Below are positions 1 to 7,295 of a DNA stretch of 64,000 bases, one piece after another. The stretch is from RYN-111 sp963760125 (lineage in GTDB: Bacteria > Actinomycetota > Actinomycetes > Mycobacteriales > SCTD01). How positions within the stretch are numbered: the stretch's first letter is position 1; the number at the start of each line of letters is the position of its first letter. A model generated the notes under the pieces. It was not told the DNA's origin. It saw nothing but the letters and a program-made list of their open reading frames with translations, and ran no database searches. Position numbers and translations under genes: made by a program. Where the stretch lies: positions 230,896 through 294,895 of the forward strand of contig CAVXBV010000008.1 in the NCBI GenBank assembly GCA_963760125.1. The letters run 5' to 3'.

Positions 1-23
1 GTAACTCGTTTGCACCGCTCTCC

Positions 24-29
24 TAGCGT
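24..29 (+). promoter_or_regulatory. -10 element of a possible leaderless promoter
   Basis: TAGCGT fits the actinobacterial TAnnnT -10 pattern and ends 6 bases before the GTG at 36. That spacing would place the transcript start at the start codon. There is no Shine-Dalgarno, and the -35 region falls at the window edge, so this is an inference from spacing. Confidence 0.35.
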
Positions 30-35
30 GGAGAG

Positions 36-1301
36 GTGTTCACCGTCCTGCGCCTGCGCGACTTCCGACTGCTCTTCCTCGGCCAGTCGCTCAGCACCGT
101 GGGCGACGCCCTCGTCATCGTCGCGATCGGGCTCTACGTCACCCGGCTGACCGGCAACCCGTCCGACGTCGGGGCCGTCCTGACGGCGTACGCCGGCCCG
201 ATGGTGGTTTTCGTCCTGCTCGGTGGGGTCCTCGCGGACCGACTCCCACGGCAGAAGGTGATGATCGCGAGCGACGCGATCCGGGCGGTCCTGCACGGGA
301 CCCTGGCGGTCCTCATCGCCACCGGCAGCGTCCGCGTCTGGCACATGGTGGTCATCGGCGTGCTGTTCGGGTCTGCCGAGGCCTTCTTCCGCCCGGCGTA
401 CACCGGACTGCTCCCACAGACGGTGCCCGAGAGCGAGATCCAGCATGCCCAGGCGCTGACCGGCGCGGCCCGCGAGGTCGCGGAGATCCTCTCCCCCGCC
501 CTGGCCACCGCCCTCGTTCTCGGGGTCGGAGGCGCCTGGGCGTTCGGGCTCGACGCTGCCACCTTCGTGGTCTCGGCGCTCCTCCTGCTGCGCGTGCAGG
601 CGCGGGACCGGGGCGGTTCGGGCGGCGCGCCGACCTCGATCGTGCAGGACCTGCGCGAGGGCTTTCACGCTGTCGCCGAACGTGCCTGGGTCTGGGCGAC
701 CATCATGGCGTTCTCCGTGGCCCTGCTGACTGCACTCGCGCCGTTCTTCGTGCTCGGAGCGACGGTGGCCCGCGAGGTCTACGACAGCGAGGCCGTCTTC
801 GGCTGGGTCAACGTCAGCTGGGGGGTGGGCACCGTCACCGGCGCCGTGATCGGGTCACGCTGGAAGCCGCTGCACCCGATGCGGGCCGGGATGGTGGCCG
901 CCGTCCCGTGGCCGCTGGCCATCGCGGTCTACGGCTCCGGCGCCCCCGTGCCGCTCGTGTACGCCGCGATGACGGGCGCCGGCCTGGGGATCGGGCTGTT
1001 CGCGGTCTGGTGGGAGACCGCCCTCGCGACGCGCATCCCCCCGCACCTGTTGTCCCGCGTGTCGGCCTGGGACTGGATGGGGTCGTTGCTGCTCCTTCCC
1101 GTCGGGTACCTGCTGGCGGGCCCTGCCGCTGCGCGTTTCGGCGTCGTGGAGGTCATGGTCGTGGGTGGCCTGATCGGCGGGGTCTCCTGCGCGCTCGGCC
1201 TGCTCCCCCGCTCGACCCGGGAGCTCACCCGCCTGGACGAGCCGGCAGACCTGCTGGCCGGCCCGCCGGGACCGCCCAACGACCTGGTTCCGTCGGTCTG
1301 A
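36..1301 (+). CDS. MFS transporter (drug/siderophore exporter type)
   Basis: Integral-membrane exporter of 421 residues, the usual MFS length, with about 12 hydrophobic segments spread over residues 10-395. The motif-A loop GGVLADRLPR sits at residues 63-72 between helices 2 and 3, as in proton-driven MFS antiporters. The overall pattern is that of the EntS-like 'transmembrane secretion effector' branch; the substrate cannot be read from the sequence. The start is GTG with no ribosome-binding site but a TAnnnT box 6 bases upstream, which suggests leaderless translation. The last 30 residues are a Pro/Gly-rich cytoplasmic tail. The next gene, nei2, begins 18 bases downstream and is functionally unrelated. 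Confidence 0.85.
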   Translation: MFTVLRLRDFRLLFLGQSLSTVGDALVIVAIGLYVTRLTGNPSDVGAVLTAYAGPMVVFVLLGGVLADRLPRQKVMIASDAIRAVLHGTLAVLIATGSVRVWHMVVIGVLFGSAEAFFRPAYTGLLPQTVPESEIQHAQALTGAAREVAEILSPALATALVLGVGGAWAFGLDAATFVVSALLLLRVQARDRGGSGGAPTSIVQDLREGFHAVAERAWVWATIMAFSVALLTALAPFFVLGATVAREVYDSEAVFGWVNVSWGVGTVTGAVIGSRWKPLHPMRAGMVAAVPWPLAIAVYGSGAPVPLVYAAMTGAGLGIGLFAVWWETALATRIPPHLLSRVSAWDWMGSLLLLPVGYLLAGPAAARFGVVEVMVVGGLIGGVSCALGLLPRSTRELTRLDEPADLLAGPPGPPNDLVPSV

Positions 1302-1319
1302 CCCGGGCACACTGACCCC

Positions 1320-2237
1320 ATGCCCGAGGGAGACGCGGTCTGGCGTGCGGCCCGCCGCATGCACCGGCACCTGGCCGGCAAGGCCCTGGCACGCACCGAC
1401 TTCCGTGTCCCGCAGTACGCCACGGTCGACCTGGCGGGTCAGGCCGTCGAGGAGTTCGTCAGCGTCGGCAAGCACCTCCTGACGCGCTTCAGTGGCGGTC
1501 AGACGCTGCACACCCACCTGCTGATGGACGGCTCGTGGACCACGACCGGTCCCGGCAAGCACCTGCGGACGGACTTCCAGGACGACGTGCGCGTGGCCCT
1601 GCACACCGTCGAGGGGACGACCGGCTGGGCGCTGCGGATGCAGGTCGTCGACCTGCTGCCCACCTCGGCTGAGGACACGGTCGTGGGACACCTCGGGCCT
1701 GACCTGCTGGGCGCGTGGGACCCCGACGAGGCCGTCCGACGGCTTGCTCAGGAGCCGGACCGGCCGCTCGTGGAGGCCCTGCTGGACCAGAAGAACCTGG
1801 CTGGGCTCGGCAACTGCTGGGTGGTCGAGCTCTGCTACCTGCGGGGCGCCAGCCCCTGGACCCCCGTCGGTGAGGTGGACCTGCCGGCGACCGTCGCGCT
1901 GGCCCGCCGACTGCTGGTCCACGGTGCCGAGCACTCCGGGATGGTGACGACGGGCGACACGCGCCGTGGCATGACGCACTGGGTGTACGGCCGGGCGGAG
2001 CGCCCGTGCCGCCGGTGCGGGACCCCGGTGCAGTACCGCGACGCTGTCGCGGGAACGCCGTACGGGCGCGAGACCTGGTGGTGCCCGCGCTGCCAGCCGG
2101 GCCCCTTCCCGACGCTGGCGGAACGGCCCACCCGCCCGGGCTTCCGGCGGGGAGTGAACGAGGAGTCGTTCGGCTCAAGGCGCGGCCGGTTGAACGGCGC
2201 GCCCGGCCTCACCCGCGCCCGGTCGCCGCGCCGCTGA
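1320..2237 (+). CDS. nei2: Fpg/Nei family DNA glycosylase (Nei2-like, endonuclease VIII)
   Basis: Base-excision repair enzyme that removes oxidised pyrimidines and cuts the abasic site. It opens with the catalytic N-terminal Pro2-Glu3 (MPEGD), has the conserved Lys51 (GKHLL), a helix-two-turn-helix around residues 145-172, and a C-terminal zinc finger with C230, C233, C255 and C258 and the DNA-contacting arginine at 250. The first 260 residues closely resemble recalled mycobacterial Nei2 (about 255 residues). A 45-residue basic tail after the zinc finger (GSRRGRLNG and on) is additional. The stop TGA abuts the stop of the convergent Mur ligase gene with no base between them. Confidence 0.9.
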   Translation: MPEGDAVWRAARRMHRHLAGKALARTDFRVPQYATVDLAGQAVEEFVSVGKHLLTRFSGGQTLHTHLLMDGSWTTTGPGKHLRTDFQDDVRVALHTVEGTTGWALRMQVVDLLPTSAEDTVVGHLGPDLLGAWDPDEAVRRLAQEPDRPLVEALLDQKNLAGLGNCWVVELCYLRGASPWTPVGEVDLPATVALARRLLVHGAEHSGMVTTGDTRRGMTHWVYGRAERPCRRCGTPVQYRDAVAGTPYGRETWWCPRCQPGPFPTLAERPTRPGFRRGVNEESFGSRRGRLNGAPGLTRARSPRR

Positions 2238-3887
2238 TCACCGGGCCGCGAGGACCCTGTCGCGCACCTGGTGCGCGGTCATGCGCGCAGCCCCCGCCGC
2301 GCGCAGGACGTTCTCGCAGGCCGCCCGGTCCTGGTGGCACATGAGCGCGACGACGTCGCCGGGCTTGCGTCCGATCAGCGCTGCGGTGAGGGCCGTGACC
2401 TCGTCGTCGTACGCCGGGACGTCGCCGGCACCGGCACGGAACAGGGCGATCATCTCGTCGGCCGTCCGGCCCCGCAGGTAGCCGTCCTTGGTGGCGATCA
2501 CGACGTCGTCCGAGCCGTGCCGTGCCAGGTGGCCGAGCTCGACGAGCTGCGCGTCCAACCGGTCGCCGGCCGCGCCCAGCACCGTGACGATCCGCGCGCC
2601 AGGAACGCGCAGGCCGTGCACGACGGTGAGGAGGGCGGTGAGGCCGTCCTCGTTGTGGGCGAGGTCGAGCGCAACGACGCACCCGTCGACGTCCCAGAGG
2701 TTCATGCGGCCGAGGTTGTCCTCCGCGGAGAACGTCGTGAGTCCCTCGATGACGGCCTCGCGCGGCAGCCCGATCGCCAGGCCGGCGGCGGTCGCGGCGA
2801 GGGCGTTCGCGATGTCGTGGCGGGACAGCCCGGACAGCGTCATGGGGACGTCGGCGAGGGCGACGACCGGCTCCACGAGGCCTCCCTCGGCCAGCAGGGT
2901 GATCTGGTCGTCCATCACTGTCATGGCCCGGCCGTGCTCGTCGAGCGCGGCCCGGACACCGGGCGCGTCCGGGTCGAGAGAGAACACCCACGGCCGGCCC
3001 TGGCACGTCGCTCTCATCGCGAGTACGCGCGGGTCTTGCGCGTTGAGCACGCACCAGCCACCCGCTCGGGTCAGGTGGGGGACGATCGCCTTCACCTCGG
3101 CGAGGTCGTCCACGGTGTGGATCCCCTGTTGTCCCAGGTGATCTGCGGCCACGTTGGTCACGACGGAGACGTCGTTGTGCATCGCACCCGCACCCCGGAG
3201 GAGCAGGCCACCGCGCGCCGTCTCGAGCACCGCGAGCTGGACGTCCCGGTCGGCGAGGACGCGACCTGCCCCGCCGTACCCGCTCCAGTCGCCCTCCTCG
3301 ACCGCGACGCCGTCGATGAAGACACCGTCGGTGCTGGACCAGCCGGTGACGTTCCCGGCGCAACGGGACATGTGGGCGATCAGCCGGGTGGTCGTGGTCT
3401 TGCCGTTGGTACCCGTCACGGCGACGACGGGGATCCGCGGCTTCGGGGTGGCGGGCGCGGCGCCCGGCTCGACGCCGACGAGGGACGGCGCGCCGCCCTC
3501 GACAGCCACGGCGAGCGCCACCCCCAGCGCGCCGGCGAGCTCGCGCCGGCGCCACGGGAACGCGACCGTGAGCTGCCCTGCCTCGGGGCCAGGTCTCGAC
3601 CGCACGGCGAGCCGCCCGACGCCCGCGGTCCGGGCGAGGCCCCGGGTCACGCCGACGAGGACGCGAGCCAGCACGCGGGCGCGGACCTCGCTCCCGGGCT
3701 GGCCCACGCGCGGCGCCTTCTGCCCCCAGGCGGCCAGCCGAGCGCGTAGGTCGGCCTCGGGCAGGAGCAGCAGCGGCGTGAGGTCGAGCACCACCTTGCA
3801 GGCGGCGCGGGGGAAGTACAGGTTCGGGCCGTCGAGCAGGCGCAGCTCCACCAGGCTCGTGGGGGCGTCGTCGGGCCGGTGGGGCAT
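2238..3887 (-). CDS. Cyanophycin-synthetase-like Mur ligase lacking the ATP-grasp domain
   Basis: Predicted ATP-dependent amide ligase of 549 residues. The N-terminal 130 residues resemble the CphA N-domain (LDGPN at 18-22 and the strand/helix pattern ending near 130). The Mur-ligase ATP loop GTNGKTTTT follows at 159-167, with ETARGGLL near 219 and the Mur C-terminal domain from about 385 (SAEDNLGRMN, DLAHNEDG). Cyanophycin synthetase has an ATP-grasp domain of about 320 residues between these two parts; here it is absent, so true cyanophycin synthesis is unlikely. The substrate is unknown. The ATG is probably leaderless (TAGGGT box 6 bases upstream) and lies back to back with an M20 peptidase gene only 25 bases away, which suggests linked metabolism of an amide or peptide. 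Confidence 0.75.
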   Translation of the reverse strand: MPHRPDDAPTSLVELRLLDGPNLYFPRAACKVVLDLTPLLLLPEADLRARLAAWGQKAPRVGQPGSEVRARVLARVLVGVTRGLARTAGVGRLAVRSRPGPEAGQLTVAFPWRRRELAGALGVALAVAVEGGAPSLVGVEPGAAPATPKPRIPVVAVTGTNGKTTTTRLIAHMSRCAGNVTGWSSTDGVFIDGVAVEEGDWSGYGGAGRVLADRDVQLAVLETARGGLLLRGAGAMHNDVSVVTNVAADHLGQQGIHTVDDLAEVKAIVPHLTRAGGWCVLNAQDPRVLAMRATCQGRPWVFSLDPDAPGVRAALDEHGRAMTVMDDQITLLAEGGLVEPVVALADVPMTLSGLSRHDIANALAATAAGLAIGLPREAVIEGLTTFSAEDNLGRMNLWDVDGCVVALDLAHNEDGLTALLTVVHGLRVPGARIVTVLGAAGDRLDAQLVELGHLARHGSDDVVIATKDGYLRGRTADEMIALFRAGAGDVPAYDDEVTALTAALIGRKPGDVVALMCHQDRAACENVLRAAGAARMTAHQVRDRVLAAR

Positions 3888-3893
3888 GCCGCG

Positions 3894-3899
3894 ACCCTA
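3894..3899 (-). promoter_or_regulatory. -10 element, leaderless promoter of the Mur ligase gene
   Basis: Read on the minus strand this is TAGGGT (TAnnnT), ending 6 bases before the ATG at 3887. No Shine-Dalgarno is present. It lies within 2 bases of the opposing -10 element at 3901-3906. Confidence 0.45.
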
Positions 3900-3900
3900 C

Positions 3901-3906
3901 TAACGT
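3901..3906 (+). promoter_or_regulatory. -10 element, leaderless promoter of the M20 peptidase gene
   Basis: TAACGT (TAnnnT) lies 6 bases before the GTG at 3913 and there is no Shine-Dalgarno. The -35 region would fall inside the opposite gene; no good TTGAC match is visible there. Confidence 0.45.
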
Positions 3907-3912
3907 GGGCGC

Positions 3913-5058
3913 GTGGACCTCAGCGCTCTCCAGCAGGCCGTCGAGGCCCGTCGCCCCCTGTTCCTCGCCGACCTGCAGCGGCTGGTCGACCTGGACTGCG
4001 GCTCCTACGACAAGGCCGGGGTCGACACGGCCGGTCGGATCATCCAGGAGCGGTTGCGCGCCGACGGCTGGGCGATCGAGCGGCTCCCGCACGACGAGCA
4101 GGGCGACACCCTGGTGGCCACCATCGACGGCGGCGCTCCCGGGCACGTCGTCCTCATGGCCCACCTCGACACGGTCTTCGAGGCGGGTACGGCGGCCGCC
4201 CGGCCCTTCCGGGTGGAGGGCGACCTGGCCTACGGGCCGGGCGTGACCGACTGCAAGGCCGGCGTGCTCGCCGGGGTGAACGCCGTGGCGGCGCTCGCCG
4301 GGACCGGCTTCCCGCGGGTGACGTTCCTGCTCACCCCGGACGAGGAGATCGGCAGTCCCTCGAGCCGCGCCCACATCGAGGCCTACGCGGCCGGTGCCGA
4401 CGCCGCGTTCTGCCTCGAGTGCGCGCGCGCCAACGGCGACATCGTCACGGCCCGCAAGGGCGTGGTCGACCTGGTCGTCGAGATCGAGGGGCGCGCCGCG
4501 CACGCGGGCATCGAACCCGAGAAGGGCATCAACGCCGCGCTCGACGCTGCGCTGACGACCGTCGCGCTCCAGGAGCTCAACGGCCGGACGCCGGGCGTGA
4601 CCATCAACGTGGGCGTCATCGCGGCCGGCTCCCGGCCCAACATCGTCTGCCCCAGTGCGCGGCTCGAGATCGACGTGCGAGCCGTTGAGCTCGGCACGTT
4701 CCAGACCGCGGTGGCCGACGTGGAGCGCGTTGCCGCCACGGTGCGCGTGCCGGGAGTCACCAAGACCGTCCACCGCACGGCAGCCCACGCCCCGATGGAG
4801 CCGACGCCCGCGTCGGAGGGCCTGGCTGCCACCGCCTTGCGGATCGCCGCAGACCTGGGGATCGACACCGCTGCCTGCGCGACCGGCGGGGCGGCCGACG
4901 CCAACACCACCAGTGCGCTGGGTGTCCCGACCCTCGACGGCCTCGGGCCGGTCGGCGGAGACGACCACGCCCCCACCGAGTGGCTCGACCTCAGCAGCAT
5001 CACTCCCCGCACGACCCTGCTCGCCGCGTTGATCGCGAGCGTCCGCCCGTCGGGTTGA
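3913..5058 (+). CDS. M20 family metallopeptidase (glutamate carboxypeptidase-like)
   Basis: Zinc-dependent exopeptidase or deacylase of 381 residues, the usual length for carboxypeptidase G2-like enzymes. Metal ligands and catalytic residues are recognisable: His84 and Asp86 in AHLDTVF, Asp113 in the GPGVTDCKAG loop, Glu144-Glu145 in PDEEIG (general base plus ligand), Glu169 in CLECA, and a late His in GDDHAPTEW. The dimerisation/lid domain lies between about 185 and 300 (GRAAHAGIEPEKG). The closest recalled relatives release C-terminal glutamate from folates or peptides; the substrate here is not determined. It is divergent from the CphA-like ligase, so it may hydrolyse that enzyme's product, which is inference. 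No signal peptide is seen, so it should be cytoplasmic. Confidence 0.85.
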   Translation: MDLSALQQAVEARRPLFLADLQRLVDLDCGSYDKAGVDTAGRIIQERLRADGWAIERLPHDEQGDTLVATIDGGAPGHVVLMAHLDTVFEAGTAAARPFRVEGDLAYGPGVTDCKAGVLAGVNAVAALAGTGFPRVTFLLTPDEEIGSPSSRAHIEAYAAGADAAFCLECARANGDIVTARKGVVDLVVEIEGRAAHAGIEPEKGINAALDAALTTVALQELNGRTPGVTINVGVIAAGSRPNIVCPSARLEIDVRAVELGTFQTAVADVERVAATVRVPGVTKTVHRTAAHAPMEPTPASEGLAATALRIAADLGIDTAACATGGAADANTTSALGVPTLDGLGPVGGDDHAPTEWLDLSSITPRTTLLAALIASVRPSG

Positions 5059-5082
5059 GCCGGGACGGGAGGTAGGGAGGTC

Positions 5083-5601
5083 ATGCGGCAGACTGGCCAC
5101 GTGCATCTTCGTCCCGCTGCCCCCGAGGACGTCGCCGCCGTCGTGGAGCTGGTGGAGTCGGCCTACCGGGGGGAGAGCAGCCGAGCCGGCTGGACCACGG
5201 AGGCCGATCTGCTCGACGGCCAGCGCACCGACCCGGACGAGGTCGCCGAGGCGCTGTGCGACCTCACCGTCGCCGAGCGCGAGGGTGACGTGGTCGGCTG
5301 CTGCGCCCTCGTCCCGCGCGAGGACCACGGCTACTTCGGGATGTTCGCAGTCCGCCCCGGCCTGCAGGGAAGTGGCGTCGGCTCGGCTCTGCTCGAGCAC
5401 GCCGAGCAGCGCGCGGCCGCCCTGGGCCTGACGCGCGTGGACATGACGGTGCTGTCCACCCGCGCGGAGCTCATCGCCTACTACCTGCGCCGCGGGTACG
5501 TCGACACCGGCGAGCGCCGGCCCTTCCCGTACGGCGAGGAGCGGTTCGGCCGACCGCGCCGCGACGACCTCGAGTTCGTCGTGCTGTCCAAGCAGGTCTG
5601 A
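5083..5601 (+). CDS. GNAT family N-acetyltransferase
   Basis: Acetyl-CoA-dependent acetyltransferase of 172 residues. The GNAT fold is shown by the start of strand 1 (HLRPAAPEDVAAVVELV), the beta4 segment YFGMFAVRP and the pyrophosphate-binding loop QGSGVGSALL near residues 92-101. The tail YYLRRGYVDTGER is typical of the C-terminal GNAT motif. The ATG at 5083 follows a duplicated GGGAGG; a GTG at 5101 is the alternative start and would sit directly at the first beta strand. The substrate is unknown. It lies 24 bases after the M20 peptidase and 5 bases before the next gene, so the three may form one operon. Confidence 0.8.
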   Translation: MRQTGHVHLRPAAPEDVAAVVELVESAYRGESSRAGWTTEADLLDGQRTDPDEVAEALCDLTVAEREGDVVGCCALVPREDHGYFGMFAVRPGLQGSGVGSALLEHAEQRAAALGLTRVDMTVLSTRAELIAYYLRRGYVDTGERRPFPYGEERFGRPRRDDLEFVVLSKQV

Positions 5602-5606
5602 CGGGC

Positions 5607-6671
5607 GTGCTCGTCCGCGTCGCTCTGGCGTCGCTCCTGGCCTTACCTGTCGCGGCGCGGGCGGCGGACCCGCCCGCACTGTGCACGCTGACCGACCCGC
5701 GGCTCACCGAGGTGAGCGGGCTCGTGTCGTCCGGCCGCGCTCCCGAGGTGCTGTTCGTGCACAACGACTCCGGCGACACCGCGCGGTTCATCGCCATCGA
5801 CACCCGCTGCCGCACCCGGGCGACCTACCCGCTGCCCGGAGTCACCGCGACGGACTGGGAGGACATCGCGCGCGGGCCCGGGTCGGTGCTGTGGCTGGCC
5901 GACATCGGTGACAACCGCGCCGCCCGCGCCACCGTCCGCGTCGTACGCGTCAGCGAGCCCGTGGTCCCCGCCGTGTCGTCGCGCGCGCCCACGCTCCCCC
6001 TGGCGTCGACCTCGTACTCCCTGACCTACCCCGACGGGCCGCACGACGCCGAGACCCTGCTGTGCGACCCGGCCGACGGCCGGTTGTACGTCGTGACGAA
6101 AAGCTTCACCGGGCGCGGCCGCTTGTACGCCGCTCCCCTGCCGCTCCGGCCCGACGCGGTCAACCCGTTGGTGGCCCTCGACGCGTTCCGGGTGCTCGCC
6201 ACCGGAGGCGACGTGTCCCCGGACGGGACGACGGTCGCGCTGCGTGGGTATCAGAGCGTCTACGTGGCAAGGGTTCCCACCGGCTCCGCCCAGGGACCGC
6301 GACTGGCTGGCGTTTTCGCGGCGGGGCCCGGCGAGGTCCTGGGCCTCCCCGCGGAGAAGCAGGGTGAGGCGATCGGCTGGTCCTCCGACAGCCGATCGCT
6401 GCTGACGACGTCCGAGGGGATCGGCGCCCCGCTGCACCGGGTCACCGTGACTGGCCCTGCCGCCAGCCCGACTCCCTCCCCGGAGACCACCCCCTCCTCT
6501 TCGAGCCGCCCCGGGATCCCGGCGCAAGCCCCGGTTTCCCGGGGCAGCCGTGAGGTCACCAGGTGGATCGGGGCGGGGCTCCTGCTGCTGGCGGGGAGCG
6601 TGGGTGGCTTCTGGCTCAGTCGTTCCCGACGTGCGCCTCGAGCCAGTCGACGACCGGACCGACGGCGGTGA
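5607..6671 (+). CDS. Secreted, C-terminally membrane-anchored protein, propeller-like
   Basis: I do not recognise a named family. The 354-residue product begins with a signal peptide (hydrophobic residues 3-19, cleavage near ARA-ADP), followed by about 260 residues with repeated aspartate/tryptophan strand patterns (VSGLVSS, HNDSGD, ADIGDNR, GDVSPDGTTVALRG). These resemble a beta-propeller of the esterase-like or phytase-like type. A Pro/Ser/Thr-rich linker near 290-310 leads into one transmembrane segment (about 320-340) and a strongly basic tail (SRSRRAPRASRR), the layout of a protein held at the outer face of the membrane. Its last 56 bases overlap the 3' end of the convergent DUF2461 gene. 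Confidence 0.7.
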   Translation: MLVRVALASLLALPVAARAADPPALCTLTDPRLTEVSGLVSSGRAPEVLFVHNDSGDTARFIAIDTRCRTRATYPLPGVTATDWEDIARGPGSVLWLADIGDNRAARATVRVVRVSEPVVPAVSSRAPTLPLASTSYSLTYPDGPHDAETLLCDPADGRLYVVTKSFTGRGRLYAAPLPLRPDAVNPLVALDAFRVLATGGDVSPDGTTVALRGYQSVYVARVPTGSAQGPRLAGVFAAGPGEVLGLPAEKQGEAIGWSSDSRSLLTTSEGIGAPLHRVTVTGPAASPTPSPETTPSSSSRPGIPAQAPVSRGSREVTRWIGAGLLLLAGSVGGFWLSRSRRAPRASRRPDRRR

Positions 6672-7125
6672 GCAGCGTGGCGATCTCGTTCTTCGCCTTG
6701 GGCGTGGCCAGCCACGCCGGACTGCCGATCTGGCGGCTCACCGTCAAGGACTTGTGGCGCAGCAGGTCCGCTCGGGGGTGGTCCTTGGGGTACGCCGAGG
6801 GCACCCGGACCAGCGTGTCCCCGCCGACCACGAACCCCTTGGGCAGGGCAGCGAGCGTCTGGACGTACCGGGACGACGCCGTGAACCACGCCCCCTGGTG
6901 GGTCTTGTACGGCGTCTTGTCCTTGGAGAAGCGGACGTCGCGAGAGGGCCGGAACAGCTTGGCCGGCCCGAACGTCCCGGCCAGCTCGGTGGCGAGCGCC
7001 TCAAGCGGGCCCCGGACGCTCTGGTCGTACACGTCCTTGTGCGCGGTCCAGAAAACCTTGGAGTTGTCGTTCTCCAGGTCCTCGTAGAAGTCCAGCCCCG
7101 CGACCGGAAAGCCGGTGAAGCTCAT
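6616..7125 (-). CDS. DUF2461 family protein, internally shortened
   Basis: Member of DUF2461 (TIGR02453), function unknown. Family hallmarks are present at both ends: FYEDLENDNSK near the start, FRPSRDVRFSKDKTPYKTHQGA in the middle, and YPKDHPRADLLRHKSLT near the end. At 169 residues it is about 35-45 residues shorter than the family as I remember it. The missing part is the block between SSRYVQ and GFVVGGD, where other members carry a Gly/Tyr-rich strand pair and a MAPDQ helix. The frame is intact, so this is an in-frame loss rather than a frameshift. The gene ends inside the convergent neighbour. Confidence 0.8.
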   Translation of the reverse strand: MSFTGFPVAGLDFYEDLENDNSKVFWTAHKDVYDQSVRGPLEALATELAGTFGPAKLFRPSRDVRFSKDKTPYKTHQGAWFTASSRYVQTLAALPKGFVVGGDTLVRVPSAYPKDHPRADLLRHKSLTVSRQIGSPAWLATPKAKNEIATLLTAVGPVVDWLEAHVGND

Positions 7126-7295
7126 GGGACCCGCACCCGACGGCCGCGGTCCACGACGTCAGCAGTCATCGGCATCGCGACGCAAGGTGTCCATCACCCC
7201 ATCCCACCAGACGGCGGGCCAGGTCACCCACCCGCGTGTGCGGGGTCCCCCCTCGCTCGTGCAAGGGTGCATCCAGACAACGGACAGGAGGCATC

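Noticed and set aside
2209..5679. A 1156-codon minus-strand open frame across the ligase and peptidase genes
   Set aside because: It is a GC-driven antisense frame: its translation is Arg/Gly/Pro-rich without motifs, while the overlapping frames show complete Mur ligase and M20 motifs.
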